Assembly: GCA_000421065.1 (NCBI GenBank)
Contig: ATWD01000001.1
Location: forward strand, 1,542,001-1,606,000
DNA from: Acidobacteriaceae bacterium TAA 166
GTDB taxonomy: Bacteria; Acidobacteriota; Terriglobia; Terriglobales; Acidobacteriaceae
DNA: 64,000 nt
Direction: 5' to 3'
In this document: piece after piece, positions 8,204-17,000 of the stretch
How positions within the stretch are numbered: the stretch's first letter is position 1
Layout of the letters: each line of letters begins with the position of its first letter
Program-made: the position numbers and the translations under genes
Notes under the pieces: model-generated
Database searches by the model: none
What the model was told of the DNA's origin: nothing
Seen by the model: only the letters and a program-made list of their open reading frames with translations

Positions 8204-8232
8204 TTGACAAATTTAAGCTGCCACCAAAGAAT
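8204..8232 (+). promoter_or_regulatory. Probable sigma70-type promoter of the NRPS cluster
   Basis: A perfect -35 box TTGACA (8204-8209) is followed after 17 bp by AAGAAT (8227-8232, 4 of 6 matches to TATAAT). This puts the transcript start near 8239 and gives a leader of roughly 200 nt ahead of the NusG-like gene at 8445. It is the best promoter match I see before the cluster. Confidence 0.4.
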
Positions 8233-8444
8233 CGTGCTCACACATAGGTCGGAAAGGTCCGTGCCGAGCCAAACTCCTCTGTCCTGGGAGGTCGGTGCCT
8301 AGACAAACTGCCCAAGACATAGAGGGCGATTCCCCGCCCATTTGAACCATCGTGCTGATGCACGGTTATGACGGCAGTCTGTGCAATTTTCAGCTATCCC
8401 AGTTCTATTCGCTTGAAATGCCTGTTCTGAGGGAGCTGATACAC

Positions 8445-8996
8445 ATGTCGATGGATGGCCACAAGTGGTACGCACTTCACGTGCGTCCAAACTACGAGCT
8501 TCACGTCGCGTCGCGACTAAAAGGCTTGGGGGTAAAGGAATACCTTCCGATTCAGCGCGAGCGGAGAAACACTCGGCGTAACAAGTTCAACGAAGGGTTC
8601 CCTCTTTTCCCTGGATATATCTTCACCTTCTTGAATCTAAGTGCTGGGCCAAGGCTCTACTCCATACCTGGAGTACTTCGCATTGTCGGTCAAGGCGGCC
8701 ACGCCACTCCGATCGAAGATGATGAAATAGCCGCCGTGCGAGCAGTTGCTGACTCCTCCTTACGGGTTGAAGCATCTTCCTATTTTCAACCTGGTGAAAA
8801 GGTTCACCTGATCGCGGGACCGTTGAAAGGTGTTTCCGGAACATTCCTTCGTACCTGTAGAGGCGACCAATTCGTCGTCTCCCTTCCTCTTCTGAAGCGC
8901 TCGTTGGCAGTGAGCGTCCTGCCAGGCTGGGTGGCGTCCGAGAGTACTCCGGAAGGTCGTGAGAACTCGAGCGTTGCGTCAGGAGTGAATCACTGA
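8445..8996 (+). CDS. NusG paralogue of the RfaH/LoaP/UpxY kind, processive antiterminator of the NRPS operon
   Basis: 183 aa. The N-terminal NGN domain begins at once with KWYALHVRPNYELHVASRLKG and continues through LPIQRERRN and FPLFPGYIF to VLRIVGQGG. The C-terminal KOW-type domain contains FQPGEKVHLIAGPLKGVSGTFL. The start at 8445 is set by GAGGGAG (8429-8435), 9 nt upstream; frames further upstream add unrelated sequence. Specialised NusG paralogues suppress pausing and termination in very long operons. LoaP does this for Bacillus polyketide operons, RfaH and UpxY for surface polysaccharides, and TaA belongs to the myxovirescin cluster. As first gene before about 40 kb of NRPS sequence, this protein very probably does the same. 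It is not the housekeeping nusG, which normally sits next to ribosomal protein genes. Confidence 0.85.
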   Translation: MSMDGHKWYALHVRPNYELHVASRLKGLGVKEYLPIQRERRNTRRNKFNEGFPLFPGYIFTFLNLSAGPRLYSIPGVLRIVGQGGHATPIEDDEIAAVRAVADSSLRVEASSYFQPGEKVHLIAGPLKGVSGTFLRTCRGDQFVVSLPLLKRSLAVSVLPGWVASESTPEGRENSSVASGVNH

Positions 8997-9142
8997 TCAC
9001 CGCCGCAAGCCCGATAGGCATTCGTCGCATCAGATTAGAGTTCAATGTGCGCTGGGCACGCAAGCGGGAAGGCGAGGGCATCATCCGCCCCAGGATGGGA
9101 GACTTCGGAGCGGCGCGTTCCCAGAACTTTGTGATCACTATT

Positions 9143-9168
9143 GGACATGATGTCCGATTCCGGACATC
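9143..9168. promoter_or_regulatory. Overlapping inverted repeats (8-bp stem, 4-nt loop) between the NusG-like gene and the operon
   Basis: GATGTCCG-ATTC-CGGACATC (9149-9168) is a perfect 8-bp inverted repeat with a tetranucleotide spacer. It overlaps a second palindrome, GGACAT-G-ATGTCC (9143-9155), so the same ATGTCC half can pair left or right. It lies in the 286-bp gap after the NusG-like gene and 115 bp before the permease start. It is either an operator with three GGACA half-sites or an RNA hairpin for recruiting the antiterminator; LoaP is known to recognise a leader RNA hairpin. Confidence 0.5.
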
Positions 9169-9282
9169 GGCCGTACCGGGGATACTATCAACAGACTCTT
9201 TCTGCCACTTTAAATTCAACACGTTGCAAGAACCTAGCATTGGCACGGGGATTGCTCAGAAGGGATCTAGGAGAATGACTCT

Positions 9283-11763
9283 ATGTCGTTGTTCGATATG
9301 AAATTCGTCGCAAGGAGACTCCTAAGAGCTCCGGGGTTTGCAGTCACTGCGATTTTAGTTCTGGCTTTAGGGGTGGGGGCAACCACAGCAATTTTCTCGG
9401 TGGTGGACGGGATTCTTCTCCAGCCCCTTCCATTTCCCAAATCAGATCAAATTGTCGTCCTTACAGATCGCCTTACTGGAGTGGGGACCGGAAGCGACGA
9501 GGCGGGTGTGACAGCCGCAGACATCCCGGTGTACGCATCTCAGGTTAATTCATTCGAAAGCCTTGGAGCATACCGACAAACTCCATCCGAACTCTCCGAG
9601 GCAGGAACGCCCTCGCAAATCTACATCGCGCGGCTAAATGCAGGTGTCTTTGCCACCCTAGGAGTTAGTCCGGTGATCGGCCGGACGTTTACGAAGTCGG
9701 AGGAAGAGCAGAAACAACAGGTCGCTGTCCTAAGCTACCGAACATGGCAGAATCGGTTTCACGGTGATACCCGGATCTTGGGCAGCAAAGTTTCTCTAGA
9801 TCGAAAGCCATATTTGGTCATCGGCGTGATGCCAAGCCAATTCGACTTTCCTTTGCTGGCGGGTCGTCTGAAACGAACCGAATTATGGGTTCCCCTGAGC
9901 CTAACTCCAGACCAGATCGCGCAAGGTGCTTCATCCTGGGACTACCAAATGGTAGGTCGCCTAAAACCAGGTGTTACCGTCGCTCAGGCGCAAGCAGACG
10001 CGGAGCGGGCTGCGCAGCAAATCATGCGTGGATATCCGCCATTTATGGCCAGTCTCCACATCAATGCGGTAGTTCGGACTCTCTATGAAGAAACAATAAA
10101 TCGTGCTCGGCCTTTGGTGAGAACTCTCTTCCTTGCAGTAGCGGTCGTCTTGCTTATTGCTTGCGCGAACCTCGCAGGTCTCCTGCTCGTTCGGGCAATT
10201 CGCAATCGGAGCGAGGCCGCTGTCCGACAAGCACTGGGGGCATCTCCTGCAGTGTTGATCCGGCAACAGTTGATGGAAAGCATGGTTCTCAGCCTAATCG
10301 GCGGAGGAGTTGGTATCCTGATTGCGCTCTGGGCAGTTCGGGTCGGAGCTAATTTCTTACCTGATAGTCTTCCCAGGTTGGAGAACGTAAGCTTAAATTG
10401 GACAGTCACGCTGTTCGCCATCGCACTCTCTGTAATCACAGGCGTATTGTGTGGCATCGCTCCAGCTTTTGCCATTTCGAAGACAAACTTGAACGAGACT
10501 TTGAAGGAGGGAGGAAGGTCTGGTTCTGCAGGGGCCGCTCACGCACGCCTGAGATCGGCGTTGGTTGTCGCAGAGATCGCGATTGCGATGATGCTGCTAA
10601 CCGCGTCCGGACTACTACTCCGGAGTTTTCAGAAGATGAGCTCTGTCGACTTGGGATTTCGACCCGAGTTCGTGACAGCCGCGTCCTACTCCCTTCCCAA
10701 ATTGCAATATAGTAGTCAGCTCTCGATTGATTCATTTTCAGAAGAGTTACTTCGCCGAACCCGGCAGATCCCAGGCGTCGAGACTGCCGGACTCGCCAGT
10801 CTTTTGCCAAGTTCTGACGACGCGGCAAGCAATGCATTCGTCCCCGAGGGTTACAACGCCCCAAAGGGGGCGGGAATGAACCTCTCTACGAGTTCAATCG
10901 TCGATGGGGACTATTTCAACTCTATGCAGATCCCCTTGATTAAGGGGCGCTATTTCACGAGTAGCGATGGGAGGGATTCGCAGTTGGTCGCCATCGTCAA
11001 TCGCCGATTGGCGGAGCACTATTGGCCAAACCAGGACCCGATTGGGAAACGGATCCGACTAGGCACGGAGCAAACGCCAACGCCGTGGATGACCGTCGTC
11101 GGCGAAATCGGCGATGTGAAGCTAGGCTCACCCGATTCCGAGACGAAGGAGCAGATCTACCAACTTCGCGAACAGTTCAGTAGATCTCTTGGTTCATTGA
11201 CATCACCCGGTGATCGGTTCGGGGACTCCGCTTTCATTGTGATTCGAAGCTCTCTCCCCCCAGAGCAGATTGAAAACTCCCTACGCAAAGCAGTCCACGC
11301 TATTGATCCCCTCCTCCCTCTGACGCAAGTTCAGTCCATGGTCGAGGCTATGTCACATACTGAGGCGCCGCGTCGCTTCAACACCACCTTGATATCCAGC
11401 TTTGCTCTTGCGGCTCTAGTCTTGGCGGTGCTCGGTATGTATAGCGTGCTCGCATTTTCGGTCGCAGCACGCGATCAGGAGATTGCGATTCGCATGGCAC
11501 TTGGCTCCAAGCGCCATGAAATCGTGCGTATGGTGCTTGTCTCAGGTCTGAAACTCGCACTTGTGGGTTGCTGTCTTGGGCTTGCTGGCTCTGTTGTTTC
11601 GTCTAGACTCCTTAGCTCTCTGCTTTTCAACGTAACCCCATTTGATCCCATGGTTCTGGCCACGTCCGTATTATTGGTCGTTGGGCTCGCTCTTGGGGCC
11701 GCTCTGCTACCAGCAATACGTGCATCCACCATCAATCCTGTTAGGGCCTTGCGAGCGCAGTAA
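9283..11763 (+). CDS. Orphan MacB/FtsX-type ABC permease (acidobacterial duplicated permease family)
   Basis: 826 aa. The protein has an N-terminal transmembrane helix (FAVTAILVLALGVGATTAIF), a MacB-type periplasmic domain, and a three-helix FtsX unit around 270-400 (LFLAVAVVLLIACANLAGLLLVR, AAVRQALGAS). A second periplasmic domain (FVPEGYNAP, YFNSMQIPLIKGRYF) is followed by a second FtsX unit near the C-terminus (EIAIRMALGSKRHEIVRMVL; ASTINPVRALRAQ). AGGAGA at 9269-9274 fixes the start. This duplicated architecture without its own ATPase is typical of the orphan permeases that are very numerous in Acidobacteria. In this cluster it probably contributes to export or envelope response; the partner ATPase is not obvious. 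Confidence 0.85.
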   Translation: MSLFDMKFVARRLLRAPGFAVTAILVLALGVGATTAIFSVVDGILLQPLPFPKSDQIVVLTDRLTGVGTGSDEAGVTAADIPVYASQVNSFESLGAYRQTPSELSEAGTPSQIYIARLNAGVFATLGVSPVIGRTFTKSEEEQKQQVAVLSYRTWQNRFHGDTRILGSKVSLDRKPYLVIGVMPSQFDFPLLAGRLKRTELWVPLSLTPDQIAQGASSWDYQMVGRLKPGVTVAQAQADAERAAQQIMRGYPPFMASLHINAVVRTLYEETINRARPLVRTLFLAVAVVLLIACANLAGLLLVRAIRNRSEAAVRQALGASPAVLIRQQLMESMVLSLIGGGVGILIALWAVRVGANFLPDSLPRLENVSLNWTVTLFAIALSVITGVLCGIAPAFAISKTNLNETLKEGGRSGSAGAAHARLRSALVVAEIAIAMMLLTASGLLLRSFQKMSSVDLGFRPEFVTAASYSLPKLQYSSQLSIDSFSEELLRRTRQIPGVETAGLASLLPSSDDAASNAFVPEGYNAPKGAGMNLSTSSIVDGDYFNSMQIPLIKGRYFTSSDGRDSQLVAIVNRRLAEHYWPNQDPIGKRIRLGTEQTPTPWMTVVGEIGDVKLGSPDSETKEQIYQLREQFSRSLGSLTSPGDRFGDSAFIVIRSSLPPEQIENSLRKAVHAIDPLLPLTQVQSMVEAMSHTEAPRRFNTTLISSFALAALVLAVLGMYSVLAFSVAARDQEIAIRMALGSKRHEIVRMVLVSGLKLALVGCCLGLAGSVVSSRLLSSLLFNVTPFDPMVLATSVLLVVGLALGAALLPAIRASTINPVRALRAQ

Positions 11764-12146
11764 CCAGAGAACTCGATGACCTCCATCCAATCGTCCAGGA
11801 TTGTAAATAGGACTGATCGGTTCTCGCTCGCACCGAAACATTCGAAGCCAGAATTCTCAATTGAGACCGAGCACACTATCTCACCGTTGCGCTCGGTCTC
11901 AATGTCTCACTCAACGAACTGTCCCTCCCTTATCGCCTAGGCGATCATTTTCGCCTCCGCCCTTAGTTGCGTGATCTGCCCTCAAAGCATTGCACACCGA
12001 TACGGTGTTCCCTGACACCCTCAAGCGTCAGATAGCAGTGTCTGTACTGTCCATATTGGCTCTGCGAAAACCAATGATGTCCCTTTCTTAGTGATTTCTC
12101 AAAGACGCAGCCACGGCCTCTAATCGACACAACCTCAGATTTCGAT
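11764..12146. other. Intergenic region between the orphan permease and the ABC-2 exporter
   Basis: No supported gene. The region contains the strong hairpin at 11860-11903, described separately, and a weaker inverted repeat ATTGG/CCAAT (12055-12075). Its length is unusual in an otherwise compact operon and suggests regulatory content. Confidence 0.5.
11860..11903 (+). terminator. 13-bp perfect-stem hairpin without U-tract, possible conditional terminator or recruitment element
   Basis: ATTGAGACCGAGC (11860-11872) is exactly complementary to GCTCGGTCTCAAT (11891-11903), with an 18-nt loop. There is no T-run after it, so it is not a textbook intrinsic terminator. In a transcript read by a specialised NusG complex it could be a pause or termination point that needs antitermination, or a structured recognition site. 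It begins 97 bp after the permease gene. Confidence 0.45.
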
Positions 12147-12257
12147 ATGCCCAGCGATACTGCTGCCCCTGAACAGGCTCTGATCCTTCTCCGTCGAGCG
12201 GGTCAAGACGCGAGAGTTTTAGTGGATAGCTACTTAACTAAGGAGTATTTCTCGTGA
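12147..12257 (+). CDS. Possible small protein (36 aa) overlapping the ABC ATPase start
   Basis: An ATG frame encodes a 36-residue peptide beginning MPSDTAAPEQALILLRRAG. It ends in TGA that overlaps the GTG start of the ATPase gene as GTGA, the usual sign of translational coupling. The middle could form an amphipathic helix. I see no good ribosome site ahead of the ATG and know no homologue. It may be a leader peptide setting translation of the exporter, or chance. Confidence 0.25.
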   Translation: MPSDTAAPEQALILLRRAGQDARVLVDSYLTKEYFS

Positions 12258-13213
12258 TCGAGGTCAAAGACCTTCGCCGGTCGTATGGAGCATATGAGGC
12301 CGTGCGCGGCGTAAGCTTCAGTATTCCGCCGGGCAGCATCTGGGGGCTACTTGGTCCCAACGGGGCGGGCAAAACAACGATCATTGAGATGATTTTGGGA
12401 CTCCGCAGACCGACTTCCGGACTCATTCGGGTTTCTGGCCTGGACCCCACTCGAGACACGGCACAATTGCGCCGAATCATGGGTGCTCAACTCCAATCCA
12501 TCTCGATCCCGGACAAGATCCGCGTTTTGGAAGCTATCGAACTCTTCGCGTCTTTCTATGATGTTGCCCTGCCCTCAGAGGAACTTCTGGACCTCGTTGG
12601 TCTCCAGCACCGGCGATCCATAAGCTTCGAGCACCTTTCCGGTGGAGAAAAACAGCGAGTGGCGCTCGCACTTGCACTTGTAGGTAATCCCAAAGTCCTG
12701 TTGCTTGACGAGCCGACTACCGGACTCGACGCTGATAGCAGGAGAGCGCTACACGACCTCATTCTTCGGCTCAGAGATCAAGGGCGGACCGTCGTCCTAA
12801 CGACTCACTATCTTGAAGAAGCGGAACGCCTTTGCGATCAGGTCGGTATCATCGACCACGGCGAGTTGCTCACGATAGGCTCCCCTCACGACTTGATCAA
12901 CACATTAGGCCGAGGTGAATTACTCGAGATCGTACTACGCAGGCGCGTGCCCAATGAAGAACTCGAACTCTGGGTTGGCCCCGGTGTTTCGGTTACCTCG
13001 GATACACACAAGTACATCTTGAGAGGTGACAGCGCGGGTCGGCTGTTAGCAATCATTGCAGTCCAAGCGGACAAGCATTTCAACGAAATCGTCGAAGCCC
13101 GGGTCCGTCACGTGAATCTCGAGGATGTCTATCTTCAGCTGATCGGAGAAACAGGAGATGAAAGCCGTCGCGCGTTTAGTAATCCTCAATCTACGCCTCT
13201 CTTATCGCGTTAA
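12254..13213 (+). CDS. ABC-2 type exporter, ATP-binding protein
   Basis: 319 aa with a complete nucleotide-binding domain: Walker A GPNGAGKTT (about residues 35-43), signature LSGGEKQRVA, Walker B VLLLDEPTTGLD and the H-loop VLTTHYLEEAERLCDQ. The C-terminal ~80 residues form the extra domain common in drug-exporting ATPases of the CcmA/DrrA type. The start is GTG 12254, within a TAAGGAGTATTTCTC context that gives an AAGGAG ribosome site. It overlaps the permease gene by 56 bp, so the two are translated together. Likely role: powering export of the NRPS product or self-resistance. Confidence 0.9.
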   Translation: MIEVKDLRRSYGAYEAVRGVSFSIPPGSIWGLLGPNGAGKTTIIEMILGLRRPTSGLIRVSGLDPTRDTAQLRRIMGAQLQSISIPDKIRVLEAIELFASFYDVALPSEELLDLVGLQHRRSISFEHLSGGEKQRVALALALVGNPKVLLLDEPTTGLDADSRRALHDLILRLRDQGRTVVLTTHYLEEAERLCDQVGIIDHGELLTIGSPHDLINTLGRGELLEIVLRRRVPNEELELWVGPGVSVTSDTHKYILRGDSAGRLLAIIAVQADKHFNEIVEARVRHVNLEDVYLQLIGETGDESRRAFSNPQSTPLLSR

Positions 13214-14042
13214 GATTGCCTTCTTCTTTCACTTCATATTTCCACTTCTTATGACGTTTGCTTACTTCGGAATCTTCGCACACGGGAATCCGTTGGAGGT
13301 CGCGGGCATGATGGGCCCCCTAATCAGCCTCACCGTAATGACAGACGCGCTGCTGATGGCGGGCATGAGATCTGCGGAAATGCGCGAACGGGATATGTTT
13401 CGGCAATTTCATCTCACGCCAATCAGAGCGTCCCAGCTTGTACTCAGCGATATCATTCTCGGCTATCTGACGTTCGCTCCCGTCGTTGTCCTGGAATTCG
13501 CGATCGCAGTATCCATCTACCGCATGCCATTAGCCGGTTCCTACCTCGCAATAGTGGTGATCTCGACACTAGGCTTTCTGGCATTGGCTTCCCTCGGCAT
13601 CTTGTTATCAAGCGTGGTTAACACTGGCCAGGAGGCATCAGTCATCACCCAGCTTCTATTTCTGTTGCTCATTCTGCTATCGGGAACGACGATGCCGCTC
13701 GCTAAGCTGCCTCACATAGTGCAGTATCTTGCTGTGTTCACTCCACCCGCTCTAATGATTGTTCCGACTGATGGCATCATTCTCCATGGAGATCACCTCA
13801 GTCAGCACCTTCCCGAAATCCTTACGCTTCTTGTCTCGTTCCTAACTGCCTTCGCGGTGGCGATTCTAGTTTTCCGGTGGGAGAAGGACGAGAAGGTCAC
13901 TCCTGCGGCCCGCTTAAAAGCTCTCGCCGCTCTTCTTCCGCTTGTCATTCTGGGGATTGCCTTCAGCGTGATTCCGAAGGCACATCGATGGTTTCCTTTC
14001 CCTTCGCAACAAACCCCGCGATCTGCCCCCGCAAATCAGTAG
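13158..14042 (+). CDS. ABC-2 type exporter, permease subunit
   Basis: 294 aa with about six membrane segments (IAFFFHFIFPLLMTFAYFGIF, LGYLTFAPVVVLEFAIAVSIY, YLAIVVISTLGFLALASLGI, VITQLLFLLLILLSG, ILTLLVSFLTAFAVAILVF, ALAALLPLVILGIAFSVI). It carries the ABC-2 membrane pattern including REMRERDMFRQFHLTPI-like and LSGTTMPLAKLP motifs. The ribosome site CGGAGAA lies inside the ATPase gene. It pairs with the preceding ATPase and ends 27 bp before the first NRPS gene, placing the exporter firmly in the biosynthetic operon. Confidence 0.88.
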   Translation: MKAVARLVILNLRLSYRVKIAFFFHFIFPLLMTFAYFGIFAHGNPLEVAGMMGPLISLTVMTDALLMAGMRSAEMRERDMFRQFHLTPIRASQLVLSDIILGYLTFAPVVVLEFAIAVSIYRMPLAGSYLAIVVISTLGFLALASLGILLSSVVNTGQEASVITQLLFLLLILLSGTTMPLAKLPHIVQYLAVFTPPALMIVPTDGIILHGDHLSQHLPEILTLLVSFLTAFAVAILVFRWEKDEKVTPAARLKALAALLPLVILGIAFSVIPKAHRWFPFPSQQTPRSAPANQ

Positions 14043-14069
14043 CGGACGCTAAATAGTGCTAGGTGCGAT

Positions 14070-17000
14070 ATGAAGACAGTCCAAGCAGCGGCATCGAAGT
14101 TTTTCCGCGACACCAGAAATGAGCAAGCCATTCATGCCTTTGGCTCCGCCGCATGCGCAGTCGCAGCTCTTGACATAGCCGGTCCCCTAAGCCTCACGGC
14201 GCTGCAACGTAGTGTCTCCGGTTTATTGGCGGATTGCGATGGCCGTTGCACAGACGTTTCCAGCAACATGGCGGAAGGCCAAAACATGAACGCTCCGTAT
14301 GGGGTTCAGCACATTGACCTCAGTTCGGATGTCGATCCGGAGAAGACGCTGGAACGTCTCTTGGAAGAGTGGCCTCTGACAGGGTCGCAGCCCATTAGTG
14401 GACTCCCCCATATCTCGGTGCTCAAACTGGACATCAACAGGCATATTCTCGTTTTGACGTCGACCGCGCACACTTCATCGCACGGAGCACCTAAGTGGCT
14501 GATACGCGAAGTAGGAACGCGTTATAGGGAACTCACTGGTCAGATTCCCGCTGATACTTTCGATTGCCAGAGCGACTCGTACGAGAATTCCGGATCGAGA
14601 ATGACGTCTCATGCTGAGCGCTCAACGGCTGTCTGGTCCTGGAACGATCAGTTCAATGGGCTTGAATATTTGACTCTGCCGGTCACAAGTCTGAAAGAGG
14701 CCTTTGTCACAACCGCTATCGGTAGGCATGTGCAGAGTCTAACGTCTGAGATGTCGGACCAAGTAAGCCGGCTAGCGAGTGAGGAGCACGTTGAGGCTGC
14801 AACGGTCTATCTCTGTGCTTTAGTCATGCTCCTTGCACGCTATAGCAGAGAGAACGATATTGCGGTTAGAACACGCCTCGATGGGATTCAAGAGGTGACA
14901 AGGGGAACGGCGATCACGCCTATTGCTGACGAGACCCTTATCATCCGGGTCGACCTTAGTGCCTATTCACACGTACGTCCCCTGATGAAAGAGATACAGG
15001 CGCAAATCGATGCGGCCGGTGCATACGTGAAGAGATGGCCACACGATTTGGACAGTCTCCGTGGGGCACCTCAACTCTCCTCTTCGTCCAAACTAGCTCC
15101 AGTACTCTTCTGCTATTCGGCCCCGCACACCGAAGTTTGGGGTGCCGAAGGGTTACATACAACGTTTCGCGTTGTCGAATCCAGTTCATCTCAAGCGCGT
15201 TCTAGTGAAGTGGAGTGGATACTATCCCTTCATTCAGACCCCAACGGCGTTGCATGCTCCTTGGAGTACGACCAGAACATCTACGTTGCAGAGAGCATTG
15301 ATGATTTTACCTCCCATTTGATGATGACTTTGACGCGGATTGTCCAGGACCCCAATCAGTTATGGAAAACCGCAAGCGAGCTTCCCATTGACCTGCGGCA
15401 ACGGATCCTTGAGAAGTGGAACGCCACTGAACGCAACTACCCAATCGACGATCTGGTTCATAACTTATTCGAGAAGCAAGTAAAAAGGACACCTGCGGCC
15501 TGCGCACTGATTTGCGGGCGAGATCAACTCACGTACGAGGAACTGAACCAACGCTCTAACCGGTTGGCACATTACCTCCGGGAAATAGGGGTGGTTTGTG
15601 AATCCAGGGTTGCGATTTGTGTCGAACGAAGTCTGGAGATGGTGGTTTCACTACTGGCAATTCTGAAGGCTGGGGCGGCCTACATACCACTCGATCCAAC
15701 CTATCCGGCAGACAGATTGGAGTTCATGCTTCAGGACAGTTCTCCAGTGGCGCTATTAACGCAATCTCATCTCGCCTCAAAATTCCAGAATGATAGCGTG
15801 ACAATGATCGCGCTCGATTCCGAGGAGTACATCGACCGGAGCAATGGCAATTCCTGCGAGAACCTATTCGTTAACGATTTAACGTGCCGAAGCCTAATGT
15901 ACGTGATGTATACGTCCGGCTCAACTGGATCGCCCAAAGGAGTCATGACCGAGCATCGTGCTGTGGTCAACAGAATGTTATGGATGTTGGAGCGCCATCC
16001 CCTCGATAGCACTGACACCATCCTTCAAAAGACACCTTACGGCTTTGATGTGTCCGTCTGGGAGTTTTTTTGGCCGCTGCTCTGTGGGGCGCGATTGTTG
16101 CTTGCCAAGCCGGAAGGGCACAAAGATCCAGATTACCTGGCGGACATGATAGGCGAATATGGGGTCAGTGCCGCTCATTTTGTTCCGTCCATGCTTCGCG
16201 TCTTCTTGGACAGCGCAAGCGGACAAGACTGTCCGGCACTCAAGACTGTGTTTTCTGGTGGTGAAGCCCTTACCCCGCTACTGGTCCAGCGCTTCCAGAG
16301 CCGATTTCCGGAAACGCAACTTTACAACTTATATGGTCCTACCGAGGCGGCGGTCGATGTCACAGCCTGGCCCTGCCCTCCTTACGACGATGACCGATGC
16401 ATCCCTATCGGATTTCCAGTTCCTAACACCCGCATATACATCCTTGACGACGAATTGTCGCCATTGCCCCCTGGGGTCGCTGGTGAACTCCATATCGGCG
16501 GAGTACAAGTGGCTCGCGGTTATTGGAATCGCGACAGCCTCACGGCCGAGAGGTTTATCGTTGACCCGTTTTGGGGTGGCGGCAAGAACAGGATGTATCG
16601 AACCGGAGACCTCGCACGATGGTTGCAAAATGGAGCCATCGAGTTCCTCGGGCGCAATGACTTTCAGGTCAAGATTCATGGTCAGCGGATTGAGTTGGGA
16701 GAGATCGAGAAAACGCTATCACGCCATGAAGCCGTCAAGGACGTAGTTGTCCTCGCACAGGAGAATGCTGCCGGCGTTCAACGACTAATGGCCTACTGGA
16801 CTCCGGCATCAGACTATGGACAAAGTGGCAAGGCCTACCATGTGGACGATCTGCGAGAGTATCTCCAGCGCAGCCTCCCTGATTACATGATCCCGGCAGA
16901 GTATGTTCGACTGAATAATTGGCCTGTAACCACCAACGGAAAGCTCGATCGACATGCGTTGAGCGGAATGCGATCACCAGATCCTTACTCGCCAGGGGAC

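Noticed and set aside
7960-8241. Leftward 93-codon frame in the gap before the NRPS cluster
   Set aside because: No ribosome site, no family resemblance, and it overlaps the best promoter for the NusG-like gene.
12056-12070. 15-mer TTGGCTCTGCGAAAA also found at 58146-58160
   Set aside because: A repeat of this length is expected about once or twice by chance in a window of this size, and the surroundings differ.
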